The notes beneath the pieces were generated by a model that was not told where the DNA came from, ran no database searches, and saw only the letters and a program-made list of their open reading frames with translations. The position numbers and the translations under genes are program-made. From Gammaproteobacteria bacterium (lineage in GTDB: Bacteria > Pseudomonadota > Gammaproteobacteria > Pseudomonadales > Azotimanducaceae), in NCBI GenBank assembly GCA_002712135.1, contig PASO01000020.1:16908-32587 (forward strand): a stretch of DNA of 15,680 bases, read 5' to 3'. Below, piece after piece: positions 1 through 7,148 of this stretch. Numbering within the stretch: position 1 is the first letter of the stretch; every line of letters starts with the position of its first letter.

Positions 1-317
1 ACCTTCTTTGCAGGACAGCCCATGTTGATATCTACGATCTGCGCGCCAAGTTCTACATTCCTGCGAGCAGCTTCTGCCATCATCGCAGGATCCCCTCCGG
101 CAATCTGAATCCATCTAGGTTCCGTCTCATCGTGAAATGCGAGACGGTATTGAGATTTCCTGCTATTCCAAAGTCGGGTGTCGCTGGTAATCATTTCCGA
201 TACCAACCAATGCGCACCGAACTTGCGGCATAGATTTCGAAATGGGCGATCCGTAACACCTGCCATTGGAGCAACAATAACCCTGCTAGAATGGCTATAA
301 GGTCCAATAGTTAACAT
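1..317 (-). CDS. dusB: tRNA-dihydrouridine synthase B, N-terminal part (cut by window edge)
   Basis: FMN-dependent enzyme that reduces specific uridines in the tRNA D-loop to dihydrouridine, in the cytoplasm. The visible 105 codons carry the family's N-terminal FMN-barrel motif APMAGVTDRPFR (residues 16-27), an SEMITSD stretch near 40-46, and the DINMGCPAKK motif at the window edge, whose Cys101 aligns with the catalytic cysteine of Dus enzymes. The ATG at 315-317 is chosen because residues 1-15 lead straight into the barrel and no in-frame start lies just upstream. The gene is last in the visible aroQ-acc-prmA operon, 55 nt after the zinc-ribbon gene. In gammaproteobacteria this position is typical of dusB, usually followed by fis, which would lie outside this window. 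The assignment to DusB rather than DusA or DusC rests on the motifs plus this context. Confidence 0.95.
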   Translation of the reverse strand, partial: MLTIGPYSHSSRVIVAPMAGVTDRPFRNLCRKFGAHWLVSEMITSDTRLWNSRKSQYRLAFHDETEPRWIQIAGGDPAMMAEAARRNVELGAQIVDINMGCPAKK

Positions 318-372
318 AGGGATGCATGAATCATCGTGAAGTGCGCATCATACAATTACTTTTGGATAATCC

Positions 373-1578
373 CTACTTAACTACGACAGAAATATCATAG
401 CCAACCGCCAAATCCCCCGGATCAACAATCTCCAAAGCAAACCGAACCTCCGTTTTAGCTGGAATGTAGCGTAGCCCTTTCAATTTACCGTCAAGATACT
501 CAGCTGCGGAGAAGGTCCTAGCTGCAACCTGCGTACCCCGGAGGTCATAAAACTGCAGCCTAACTCCAGGGAACCTTTGCCCAAACAGCGCTGTATTTCT
601 GACTATTGCATCAACAATGAGTGACCCCGATTCCTCCGGATTTGTCCTTATTGAGAGCTCTCCCGTAGTCAATAACGCGCCATCGCTATAGTCCGGCAAA
701 CTACAGCCAAGGTAATTGCAGAACTCAATCGCATAGCCTCGGTATCGCGCATCAGCTGCATACCGTTCGAAGTTAAAATAGAGGTGTTGCCCAACAGCCA
801 CAACAATCAAAAACAATGCACACGAAGCCCAACCAAGCGGCAACCTTGGCGTCGGCTCGAATGCACCGATGATAAAGTCTGGGTCCTCAAGATAAGCTTC
901 TTCAACAGATTCAGGCAACTCATCCGGTAGTTGGACTGGCCCATGCAGCGAGCGCAGTAGTACTGCATACAACCCAAATGATTCCCAGTAGGACTCGACG
1001 ATACTACGACGCTGATTCACTTCTTGCAGTTCATCATGTTCGGATTTCTCATAGCCTAGGCAGTTAGCGTCGTCGATTACTTCTCGGGTCCCTCCCAACT
1101 CTGGGTCCGAGGTATCTGCAGCCTCTTCTAGCTCCATGTCTTGAGACTCCAGGGGTTGTTCTGGCTCCTGTATAGTATCTTTAAGTACTCCTAAAGAGCC
1201 GCCAAGCACTTCCTTTGGGATCGGCTCTTTGGCTGCCTCGGTGAGATACTTGTCTTGCGACTCTTGCTGGGCTCGGAGATCCTGCGAACCTTGAGTTTCT
1301 TCCTGATGCGCTTCATTTTGTTCCCATTCTTGATCATCCTGCCACTCAACCGGTTCCATTTCGGAAGAATTGATGAAGTCCTCACTTTCGCCTGCTAGTT
1401 CTGATTGGAGCGCAGTCGATTTTTCCATCTGCTCCGCGACTTCTGATTCCACGTGCAGGTCTGCCTGAAAAACCGTCAAGCAGGAACCACATCGCACCGA
1501 TCCGTTGGCCATACGCAGTTGTTCCTCAGTCAGGCGAAACGAAGTTTCACAATTAGGGCAGCGCGTAATCTGAGTCAT
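373..1578 (-). CDS. Zinc-ribbon, acidic-linker, single-pass membrane protein (MJ0042 / DUF3426 family)
   Basis: 401-residue protein of unknown function. It begins with an MJ0042-type zinc ribbon: C7-P-N-C10 and C30-G-S-C33, with the family's FRLTEEQL segment between. Residues about 45-240 are a low-complexity linker very rich in Glu, Asp, Gln and Ser. One hydrophobic segment at about 248-267 (LGWASCALFLIVV) is followed by a C-terminal DUF3426 domain with the C287...C292 pair in CNYLGCSLP. The likely topology is a cytoplasmic zinc ribbon and linker with a periplasmic C-terminal domain. The start at 1576-1578 is only 2 nt after the prmA stop and has no clear Shine-Dalgarno, so translational coupling to prmA is likely. 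DUF3426 proteins between prmA and dusB are common in gammaproteobacteria. No enzymatic function is known to me; the linker here is unusually long and acidic. Confidence 0.9.
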   Translation of the reverse strand: MTQITRCPNCETSFRLTEEQLRMANGSVRCGSCLTVFQADLHVESEVAEQMEKSTALQSELAGESEDFINSSEMEPVEWQDDQEWEQNEAHQEETQGSQDLRAQQESQDKYLTEAAKEPIPKEVLGGSLGVLKDTIQEPEQPLESQDMELEEAADTSDPELGGTREVIDDANCLGYEKSEHDELQEVNQRRSIVESYWESFGLYAVLLRSLHGPVQLPDELPESVEEAYLEDPDFIIGAFEPTPRLPLGWASCALFLIVVAVGQHLYFNFERYAADARYRGYAIEFCNYLGCSLPDYSDGALLTTGELSIRTNPEESGSLIVDAIVRNTALFGQRFPGVRLQFYDLRGTQVAARTFSAAEYLDGKLKGLRYIPAKTEVRFALEIVDPGDLAVGYDISVVVK

Positions 1579-1580
1579 AA

Positions 1581-2441
1581 CTACGCGTTCCTATGCATAT
1601 GAAGTAACAACCAACCTCCATGAGAGCGATGCTCTACGAGTTCAAGTGCTCGATATGCTTCAAGAACCCAGTCCTTCTGACTCTGCATAATGCCAGACAG
1701 GATAAGGTCGCCTCCCGGCAAAACTGCATTCATAAGTGCATCGCTCAGCTCGATAAGAGGCTGGGCGAGAATATTGGCAATCACGATGTGATATTGCCCA
1801 CCAAGCGTGTCTTCCGGTAAACCGATGGTCACCGCCACACCATTCTTTGAAGCGTTCTTACGAGTCGATGCAAGTGCCTGCGGGTCATTGTCGATAGCGA
1901 TCACTTCTTCAGCACCCAATAAACCAGCGGCAATCCCAAGGATTCCAGACCCGCAGCCAAAATCAAGAACACGACGATGATCCAAGTCAAAGCCGTCCAA
2001 CCACTCAAGGCAAAGTCGTGTTGTACTATGAGTACCCGTACCAAATGCAAGACCTGGATCCAGGTCGACGACCACTGACCGTTTTGCTGATACATTCATC
2101 CCAGTAGGACACACCCACAATTTCGCACCGAACCGCATAGGTTGAAAATGCTTCAGCCACTCACGTTCCCATTGTCTATCCTCTAATTTTTCATAATCAA
2201 CGACGGTGAACTGCTCATCAGCAAGCCGCTGTTGAATGTAAGCCACATCAACATCATCTTCAAACAATCCACGCATGTGGACCGAGCGCCACAATGGTGC
2301 TTCACCTGGAGCAGGTTCGTACTGAGGATCATCACTTGCGTCTACAACCGTGACAGAAATAGCGCCCAAATCCCAAAAATATTGTTCCAGCGTAGAGCTG
2401 TCATCTCTAGATGCAGCAGCTGTAACGTTATGCCAGATCAT
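1581..2441 (-). CDS. prmA: Ribosomal protein L11 methyltransferase
   Basis: SAM-dependent methyltransferase that trimethylates amino groups of ribosomal protein L11. The 286-residue length is close to the usual ~290. It has an N-terminal L11-recognition domain (about 1-100, with WEREWLKHFQPMRFG at 91-105), the diagnostic DPGLAFGTGTHSTT (128-141), the SAM-binding LDFGCGSGILGIAA (159-172), the acidic motif-II IAIDND (181-186), and IANILAQPL (221-229), which matches the family's catalytic NILA motif. The ATG overlaps the accC stop as ATGA, so it is probably translationally coupled in the aroQ-accB-accC-prmA-dusB operon. L11 methylation is dispensable in E. coli; prmA position next to dusB is strongly conserved. 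Confidence 0.97.
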   Translation of the reverse strand: MIWHNVTAAASRDDSSTLEQYFWDLGAISVTVVDASDDPQYEPAPGEAPLWRSVHMRGLFEDDVDVAYIQQRLADEQFTVVDYEKLEDRQWEREWLKHFQPMRFGAKLWVCPTGMNVSAKRSVVVDLDPGLAFGTGTHSTTRLCLEWLDGFDLDHRRVLDFGCGSGILGIAAGLLGAEEVIAIDNDPQALASTRKNASKNGVAVTIGLPEDTLGGQYHIVIANILAQPLIELSDALMNAVLPGGDLILSGIMQSQKDWVLEAYRALELVEHRSHGGWLLLHMHRNA

Positions 2442-3754
2442 TCAAATAGCTGGTCCAGGAATCTTGTATTGATCATACCTTCTAGGAAGTGGGGATGATT
2501 GATAACGTCAACAAGCCTACCTTTATTAGTAGAAATACCAACAAGCTGGAACTCATCAAGCATGCGTTTCATTTTCTGAACGGTATAGGATCGGTCGGTA
2601 TCCCACGCAATTAACTTTGCTGCAAGTGAATCAAACTGATGGGGCACCGTGTAACCAGCATAAAGATGTGAGTCAACTCTAACTCCCGGTCCTCCAGGGA
2701 ATGTAACACTCGACACCAGTCCCGGGCTTGGACGGTAGTCATCGTCATCGGCATTGACTCTGCATTCAATGGCACAACCCTGAATCCGGACGTCACTCTG
2801 AAATAGCGCAATGCTGCCCTCTTCTGCAGTCTGCAGCTGCAGGCGCACTAGATCACAACCCGTAACAGCCTCTGTAACAGGATGCTCAACTTGTATGCGC
2901 GTATTCATCTCCAGAAAATAAAACTCACCGTCCTGATAGAGAAATTCTAGAGTTCCTGCATTTCGATAACTAAATTTGGCGACTGCCGCTACCGCCTGGT
3001 CACAAATTTTTTTGATTTGATCATCATCTAGATTTGGCGCAGGAGCTTCTTCAATAATTTTCTGCTGACGTCTTTGAACAGAGCATTCGCGAGTCCCAAA
3101 GTGAATAGCATTCCCATGTCCATCACCGAGAATCTGAACTTCGATGTGTCGGGCATCTCCAAGAAACTTTTCTATATAGACCGAGCCATCACCAAAAGCT
3201 GCTTCCGCCTCGGCTTTTGCCTGAGTAAATGCCTCCACAAACTCATGCTCTTCACTGACCAATCTGATCCCTCGCCCGCCCCCTCCAAAGGCCGCTTTCA
3301 CCACCAGCGGATAACCAATGTCACGAGCAACTTGAAGCGCAGCATCAAGGTCAAAAATCTCACCAATAGACCCAGGAACAGGATTTAATCCCAGTTTCTT
3401 AAACGTTTCTCGCGCCCTGATTTTGTCGCCCATTTCCGAAATCTGTTGAGGCGTCGGACCGATAAAGATCAGCCCTTTATCCTCAGCCATTTGGCAGAAA
3501 TCAGCGTCTTCAGCGAGAAAACCATAGCCAGGATGAATGGCGTCACAGCCGGAAATCATTGCGGCTGCTACCAGGTTTTCCCGGCACAGATAGTCATTCC
3601 TGCTAACGCAAACAACTTCATCGACATACTTAAGATGGAGCAGGTCCTTATCCATCGATGCGTAAGCTCCAACGGTCTGGATACCTGCTTCCCGACAGCT
3701 TCTAACAATACGAAGCGCGATTTCCCCACGGTTGGCGATCAGAACTTTTTGCAC
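2438..3754 (-). CDS. accC: Acetyl-CoA carboxylase, biotin carboxylase subunit
   Basis: Carboxylates biotin on AccB using ATP and bicarbonate, the first half-reaction of acetyl-CoA carboxylase in fatty-acid synthesis. At 438 residues it is slightly short compared with about 449 in E. coli. Visible motifs are ANRGEIALRI (7-16), HPGYGFLAE (74-82), the glycine-rich ATP-grasp loop KAAFGGGGRG (153-162), TRECSVQRRQQKIIEEAP (221-238, with the reactive-site Cys224 and Lys232), and LEMNTRIQVEHPVTE (281-295) holding metal-binding Glu and the catalytic Arg286. The ECRVNADD and DSHLYAGY segments of the C-terminal domain are present. The start is GTG at 3752-3754, 17 nt after accB; no ATG fits. No good Shine-Dalgarno is seen there, consistent with coupling to accB. 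Confidence 0.98.
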   Translation of the reverse strand: MQKVLIANRGEIALRIVRSCREAGIQTVGAYASMDKDLLHLKYVDEVVCVSRNDYLCRENLVAAAMISGCDAIHPGYGFLAEDADFCQMAEDKGLIFIGPTPQQISEMGDKIRARETFKKLGLNPVPGSIGEIFDLDAALQVARDIGYPLVVKAAFGGGGRGIRLVSEEHEFVEAFTQAKAEAEAAFGDGSVYIEKFLGDARHIEVQILGDGHGNAIHFGTRECSVQRRQQKIIEEAPAPNLDDDQIKKICDQAVAAVAKFSYRNAGTLEFLYQDGEFYFLEMNTRIQVEHPVTEAVTGCDLVRLQLQTAEEGSIALFQSDVRIQGCAIECRVNADDDDYRPSPGLVSSVTFPGGPGVRVDSHLYAGYTVPHQFDSLAAKLIAWDTDRSYTVQKMKRMLDEFQLVGISTNKGRLVDVINHPHFLEGMINTRFLDQLFE

Positions 3755-3771
3755 TGGATCAGATGTCGCTG

Positions 3772-4218
3772 CTACACCACTGTAAACAATGGCTGATCAA
3801 ACTGCACCGCCTGTTCATTGCCTACTAGTATTGCTTCAATCGTACCAGAAAACTCTGATTTAACTTGATTCATCATCTTCATCGACTCAATGATGCACAG
3901 CGTATCACCTACCTTGACTCGATCGCCCACTTCAACAAAGGGAGGAGAACCTGGTGAGGCTGCCAGATAGAATGTTCCGACCATTGGCGCCGACACTATC
4001 TGCCCCCGGCTTTGCTTAGTGCTTGCCCCGAATGTTTCAGTTGATGCTTCGGGTGGCAGAGGGTTAGAACCAGCAGGGAAAGCACCATAAGGTCCGGGCA
4101 TTTGATACCCAGTTTGCCTCGAGATTCTGACACTATCTTCCCCTTCCTTAACCTCAATCTCGGAAAGGTCTGATTCCTCTAAGAGCTCAATGAGTTTCTT
4201 TACCTTGCGAATATCCAT
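3772..4218 (-). CDS. accB: Biotin carboxyl carrier protein of acetyl-CoA carboxylase
   Basis: Carries biotin between the biotin carboxylase and carboxyltransferase of acetyl-CoA carboxylase. The start chosen is ATG at 4216-4218, giving MDIRKVKKLIELLEES, matching the usual BCCP N-terminus. A GTG two codons upstream is inside the Shine-Dalgarno and is unlikely. The 148-residue protein has an N-terminal helical domain (1-34), a Pro/Ser/Gly-rich linker (about 38-72), and a C-terminal biotinyl domain (about 73-148). The biotinylated residue is Lys114 in ESMKMMNQ; family members usually have EAMKM, so Ala to Ser is a mild variation. The thumb segment ASPGSPPFVEVGD, typical of bacterial BCCP, is present. 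The gene is the third of the operon, 8 nt after aroQ. Confidence 0.97.
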   Translation of the reverse strand: MDIRKVKKLIELLEESDLSEIEVKEGEDSVRISRQTGYQMPGPYGAFPAGSNPLPPEASTETFGASTKQSRGQIVSAPMVGTFYLAASPGSPPFVEVGDRVKVGDTLCIIESMKMMNQVKSEFSGTIEAILVGNEQAVQFDQPLFTVV

Positions 4219-4220
4219 AA

Positions 4221-4228
4221 CCACCTCT
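4221..4228 (-). promoter_or_regulatory. Ribosome binding site of accB overlapping the aroQ stop
   Basis: On the minus strand AGAGGTGG lies just before the accB ATG and overlaps the TAG stop of aroQ (4227-4229). It decides the accB start, because the alternative GTG (4222-4224) lies within the site itself. The arrangement suggests terminating aroQ ribosomes reinitiate on accB. Confidence 0.7.
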
Positions 4229-4658
4229 AGAGCCTGTTCAAAACCGCTTGAGCTGCAAGAGAATATCCTTCCGCTCCCAGTCCAACGACAGATCCAACTG
4301 CAATATCTGAGAGGAATGACTGCCGACGAAACTCCTCGCGACTATGTACATTCGACAGGTGAACCTCGATAAAAGGAATTTCTACACCTAGAAAAGCATC
4401 ACGTAGGGCAACACTCGTATGAGTGAAAGCGCCCGGATTTATGATGATAAAAGCGGTGTCATGGCGAGCTGACTGAATCTTATCTACGAGATCATGCTCC
4501 GCATTCGATTGGAACGTTTCAAATTCGTGACCTGCGCCTTCTACCAAGCCACGCAACGTATGATTGATCGTGTCCAACGTCTGAGAACCATACAAGTCAG
4601 GCTCCCTAAATCCGAGCAAGTTCAAATTCGGTCCATGTAACACCATAACCTTAGCCAT
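4227..4658 (-). CDS. aroQ: 3-dehydroquinate dehydratase, type II
   Basis: Converts 3-dehydroquinate to 3-dehydroshikimate in the shikimate pathway. The 143-residue length is typical of the small dodecameric type II enzyme. Visible active-site elements are HGPNLNLLG (8-16), Arg18 and Tyr23 in FREPDLYG (catalytic arginine and tyrosine), [10 protein letters not shown] (73-82, with Asn74 and His80), EVHLSN (98-103) and Arg111 in the EFRRQSF segment. The ATG at 4656-4658 has only a weak upstream purine run. The gene precedes accB-accC by 2-8 nt, the same order as around aroQ1 in Pseudomonas. The 72 nt between it and the upstream DsbD-like gene are AT-rich and may hold a promoter, but no clear -35/-10 pair was seen. 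Confidence 0.97.
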   Translation of the reverse strand: MAKVMVLHGPNLNLLGFREPDLYGSQTLDTINHTLRGLVEGAGHEFETFQSNAEHDLVDKIQSARHDTAFIIINPGAFTHTSVALRDAFLGVEIPFIEVHLSNVHSREEFRRQSFLSDIAVGSVVGLGAEGYSLAAQAVLNRL

Positions 4659-4730
4659 AATTGCATTTTTCCCGGAAAAGAGCCTATTTTAAACGTTTTT
4701 TATAGAAGTATTTAGTTTTTATCTAAACTC

Positions 4731-5168
4731 TTAGAACGAAAATGCTTGTTTTTGAGGTGGATAACAGAGCCCAGCCTCCGCACAACCCTGAAAACCCACC
4801 AAAAGTTCTTCATTTTTGACTGAACCACTAGATACTGGCAAGTTAACTACTAATTCGGCGTAATAGACCTCAACTTTACCGAAGTATTGATCGTCTTTAG
4901 TAATTCCCGATACCATTTCGGGCTCCAAATCCACCGAAAAACTCAACTTGTCACGATAGAGATAATAACCTGGGGCAATTTGCCAATAAACCTCTATATA
5001 ATCTTCATTGTCTTTTACTGAAATCCGAAATGCTTCGTCTACAGGAAGAAATTCTGGTCCAACCAAAGGCGTCAAAGGCTTCAGCGCCTGCTCACCCCTG
5101 GCAGGCATTGCCGCGATACTCAAGCAGGCTAAAATAATAACCAAATTCTTAATGACCGGATTAGTCAC
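4731..5168 (-). CDS. Stand-alone DsbD N-terminal (alpha) domain protein, periplasmic
   Basis: Secreted 145-residue protein equal to only the first periplasmic domain of thiol:disulfide interchange protein DsbD. In DsbD this domain takes electrons from the membrane domain and reduces DsbC, DsbG and CcmG. Diagnostic features are the EFLPVDEAFRIS start, WQIAPGYYLYRDKLSF, the QYFGKVEVY segment and the active-site GCAEAGLCYPP with both redox cysteines. It stops about 8 residues later, exactly where full-length DsbD (~570 aa) would enter its linker and eight-helix membrane domain, so the membrane and thioredoxin domains are absent. The start is taken as GTG at 5166-5168, giving a signal peptide (NPVIKNLVIILACLSIAAMPARG). 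Longer versions would run antisense through the lipoprotein gene. It lies upstream of aroQ, the usual place of dsbD in Pseudomonas. It may be a deletion remnant or a functional adaptor for another membrane reductase. Confidence 0.82.
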   Translation of the reverse strand: MTNPVIKNLVIILACLSIAAMPARGEQALKPLTPLVGPEFLPVDEAFRISVKDNEDYIEVYWQIAPGYYLYRDKLSFSVDLEPEMVSGITKDDQYFGKVEVYYAELVVNLPVSSGSVKNEELLVGFQGCAEAGLCYPPQKQAFSF

Positions 5169-5220
5169 TAAGTGGTCTACCAATGGACATAAATGCACTT
5201 CACACTCGATATCTCTACTT

Positions 5221-5910
5221 ATGGTGTCAGACAATTTAAAACACTTCCTGTTCACTGTCTCTAGTTTAATTTGGTACGTAATTTGTGCTGGTTTTCTTGC
5301 TGCCTGCTCGACACCCACACCCAATGGGGTCACTCAGACTGACCCCATTGTGAAACCTGTGCCAGATAACAGGATACAAAAGCTGCTATTTCTGGCTGAG
5401 TATGCGTTCGATCGCAATCGTTTAACCACACCGGTCGATGACAACGCATACCTGTGGTATTTGCAGGTCCTAGCTATCGACAACAAAAATACCCACGCTA
5501 ATCGTGGTATCGGTGACTTAGTAGAAAAATACTTATCATGGGCATTAGACAATTCCGATACTGGAAATTTTGAACGCGCTTTTGACTACATTGCTAAAGC
5601 ACGGTCGATTGACGATACTCATCCAAACATCGCTGCAGTAGAAGCTCATGTCACAAACAGGACCGCGCTTCGTGTCGTGAGGTTTCCGATAGACAAGCTT
5701 CAACTTAGGAACAAATCAGAGAAGGTGAAGAGTCAACTACGTGAAATAGCCGAGGAGATCAATCGTCTGGATGCTAGCGTCATTATAAGGGCCCCTAGCG
5801 ATAGTCTGGGTCGCTGGATCTACCATCAATTAAACGGGTCAGCTCACCATCGAGTTAGCGCAACTTTCGAAATAAGCAGTTCACCCCAGGTCACCCTAAA
5901 TTACTACTGA
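5221..5910 (+). CDS. Putative outer-envelope lipoprotein with TPR-like helices
   Basis: 229-residue protein whose family I cannot name with certainty. The ATG at 5221 gives a signal peptide ending in the lipobox FLAAC, so Cys29 should be lipidated; longer readings would bury this signal. The residue after Cys is Ser, favouring outer-membrane sorting. Residues about 50-145 look like helical TPR-like repeats (AEYAFDRNRLTTPVDDNAY, then paired amphipathic helices at 76-110 and 116-142). Residues 165-229 look like a separate small alpha/beta domain, with DASVIIRAPSDSLGRWIY followed by two beta-like strands. It is divergent from the DsbD-alpha gene (52 bp apart) and 89 nt upstream of the DUF2333 gene in the same direction, so the two are probably co-expressed. 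No strong Shine-Dalgarno is visible. Confidence 0.8.
   Translation: MVSDNLKHFLFTVSSLIWYVICAGFLAACSTPTPNGVTQTDPIVKPVPDNRIQKLLFLAEYAFDRNRLTTPVDDNAYLWYLQVLAIDNKNTHANRGIGDLVEKYLSWALDNSDTGNFERAFDYIAKARSIDDTHPNIAAVEAHVTNRTALRVVRFPIDKLQLRNKSEKVKSQLREIAEEINRLDASVIIRAPSDSLGRWIYHQLNGSAHHRVSATFEISSSPQVTLNYY
5322..5350. repeat. Perfect 11-bp inverted repeat inside the lipoprotein gene
   Basis: CAATGGGGTCA (5322-5332) and its exact reverse complement TGACCCCATTG (5340-5350) flank a 7-nt loop. The hairpin falls about 100 nt into the lipoprotein coding sequence, just after the lipobox codons, and encodes residues 35-43. No T-run follows on either strand, so it is not a standard terminator. It may be chance, an mRNA structure affecting translation, or a protein-binding site. 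Confidence 0.7.
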
Positions 5911-5999
5911 ACATGATCACTAGATTGGGAACTGATAAACACTAGTACCCCAAAAGAGGCAGTGATAGATTACCCTCAAGACCTCTCTGGAGATCAGCC

Positions 6000-7046
6000 A
6001 TGACAAAAATGGAAGACCTCAAAACAAAAGTTTCCGATCAGATTGAAGTGTCGAACATGACGAGCACTATTGGGCGCGCAAGCGCAGTAGCTCTGGCATG
6101 TATGCTTGGGATCATTGGTACCCTAGGTTTAATTTGGGACAGCGAGCCCGCACTCTTCAACGCAGAAAAAGTCACCGATCAAATACTGGCTGAAAACAAA
6201 GTAAAAAAGGTAACCGGTAGCACAACTGTAGCCGTCATGATCCATGTATCCGATGTGCTACTGAACAAACGAGGTGGCTTCTTGACCAACGACATAATGC
6301 CACCCGGCGCCTGGATGGATAACGCACCGAACTGGGAGTTCGGCGTTCTGGTACAACTTAGAGACATGGCAAGAACCATGCGAAACAACTTTTCCCGATC
6401 ACAGTCGCAATCTACTGAGGATACGGACCTGGTAACCGCAGAGAATCAATTCTACTTCGATAACAATAGCTGGTTTCTGCCTCAAACAGAGTCTGAGTAT
6501 AGCAAGGGCACAAGAGCCCTGGAGAATTACCTCTTACGCCTCAGTAATACAAATAAGACTGAAGCGCAGTTCTATGCTCGTGCCGATAATCTGAGGATCT
6601 GGCTCTCCGAGGTAGAAACGAGACTTGGCAGCCTTTCACAACGACTTAGTGCCAGCGTTGGCAAACGCCAGATCGACATATCACTGGCAGGAGATTTAGC
6701 CGCCTCTCAGTCAACGGCGACGGGTAGCGATACACATATAAAAACTCCCTGGATGGAACTTGATGATATTTTTTACGAAGCGCGAGGTACTACCTGGGCA
6801 CTTATTCATCTACTTAGAGCAATCGAGATCGACTTTAAGGACATCTTGGAGAAGAAGAACGCACTAGTGAGCCTTCAGCATATAATAAGAGAACTTGAAC
6901 CCACCCAGGAAACGCTGTGGAGCCCTATCATACTGAATGGAAGCGGATTAGGACTGGTAGCTAATCACTCTCTTGTGATGGGCTCTCATATATCCAGGGC
7001 AAATGCAGCAATTATCGATCTTCGAAGATTACTGGAAGATGGTTAA
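6000..7046 (+). CDS. DUF2333 family membrane-anchored protein
   Basis: 348-residue protein recognised as DUF2333 by its highly conserved blocks: a GSTTVAVMIHVSDVLLNKRGG-like region (72-92), NDIMPPGAWMDNAPNWEFGVLVQ, NNFSRSQSQSTEDTDL, FDNNSWFLPQTESEY, and AQFYARADNLRIWLSEVETRLGSLSQRLSAS. One transmembrane segment at about 27-46 (GRASAVALACMLGIIGTLGLI) anchors an otherwise soluble, mostly helical body, probably periplasmic. The start ATG at 6000 has TGGAG at 5988-5992 with 7-nt spacing. It follows the TPR-like lipoprotein in the same direction, suggesting an inner-membrane/outer-membrane pair. Biological function is, to my knowledge, unknown. Confidence 0.9.
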   Translation: MTKMEDLKTKVSDQIEVSNMTSTIGRASAVALACMLGIIGTLGLIWDSEPALFNAEKVTDQILAENKVKKVTGSTTVAVMIHVSDVLLNKRGGFLTNDIMPPGAWMDNAPNWEFGVLVQLRDMARTMRNNFSRSQSQSTEDTDLVTAENQFYFDNNSWFLPQTESEYSKGTRALENYLLRLSNTNKTEAQFYARADNLRIWLSEVETRLGSLSQRLSASVGKRQIDISLAGDLAASQSTATGSDTHIKTPWMELDDIFYEARGTTWALIHLLRAIEIDFKDILEKKNALVSLQHIIRELEPTQETLWSPIILNGSGLGLVANHSLVMGSHISRANAAIIDLRRLLEDG

Positions 7047-7148
7047 TCCAGTGGTTTTCTATTCGCCCACATTTTTGTACCATTAAGCCGCCTAAATTAG
7101 ATGTCGGGCCTGTCCTGGCAGAAAACAACAACCCAACCGGAAAACTTT

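Noticed and set aside
3074..3796. Plus-strand open frames of 104 and 116 codons opposite accC
   Set aside because: Fully antisense to accC, whose every motif is intact; products show no domain-like features.
4659..4730. Possible terminator (TTTAG...CTAAA) between the DsbD-alpha gene and aroQ
   Set aside because: The stem is only 5 bp of mostly A-T pairs; too weak to call.
5008..5220. Upstream extension of the lipoprotein frame to an ATG at 5008
   Set aside because: It overlaps the DsbD-alpha gene antisense and would bury the lipoprotein signal peptide; the ATG at 5221 places the lipobox at Cys29.
4731..5333. Longer 200-aa version of the DsbD-alpha protein starting at 5333
   Set aside because: The extra 55 residues run antisense through the lipoprotein's signal peptide, have no DsbD similarity, and would put the signal peptide in the middle of the protein.
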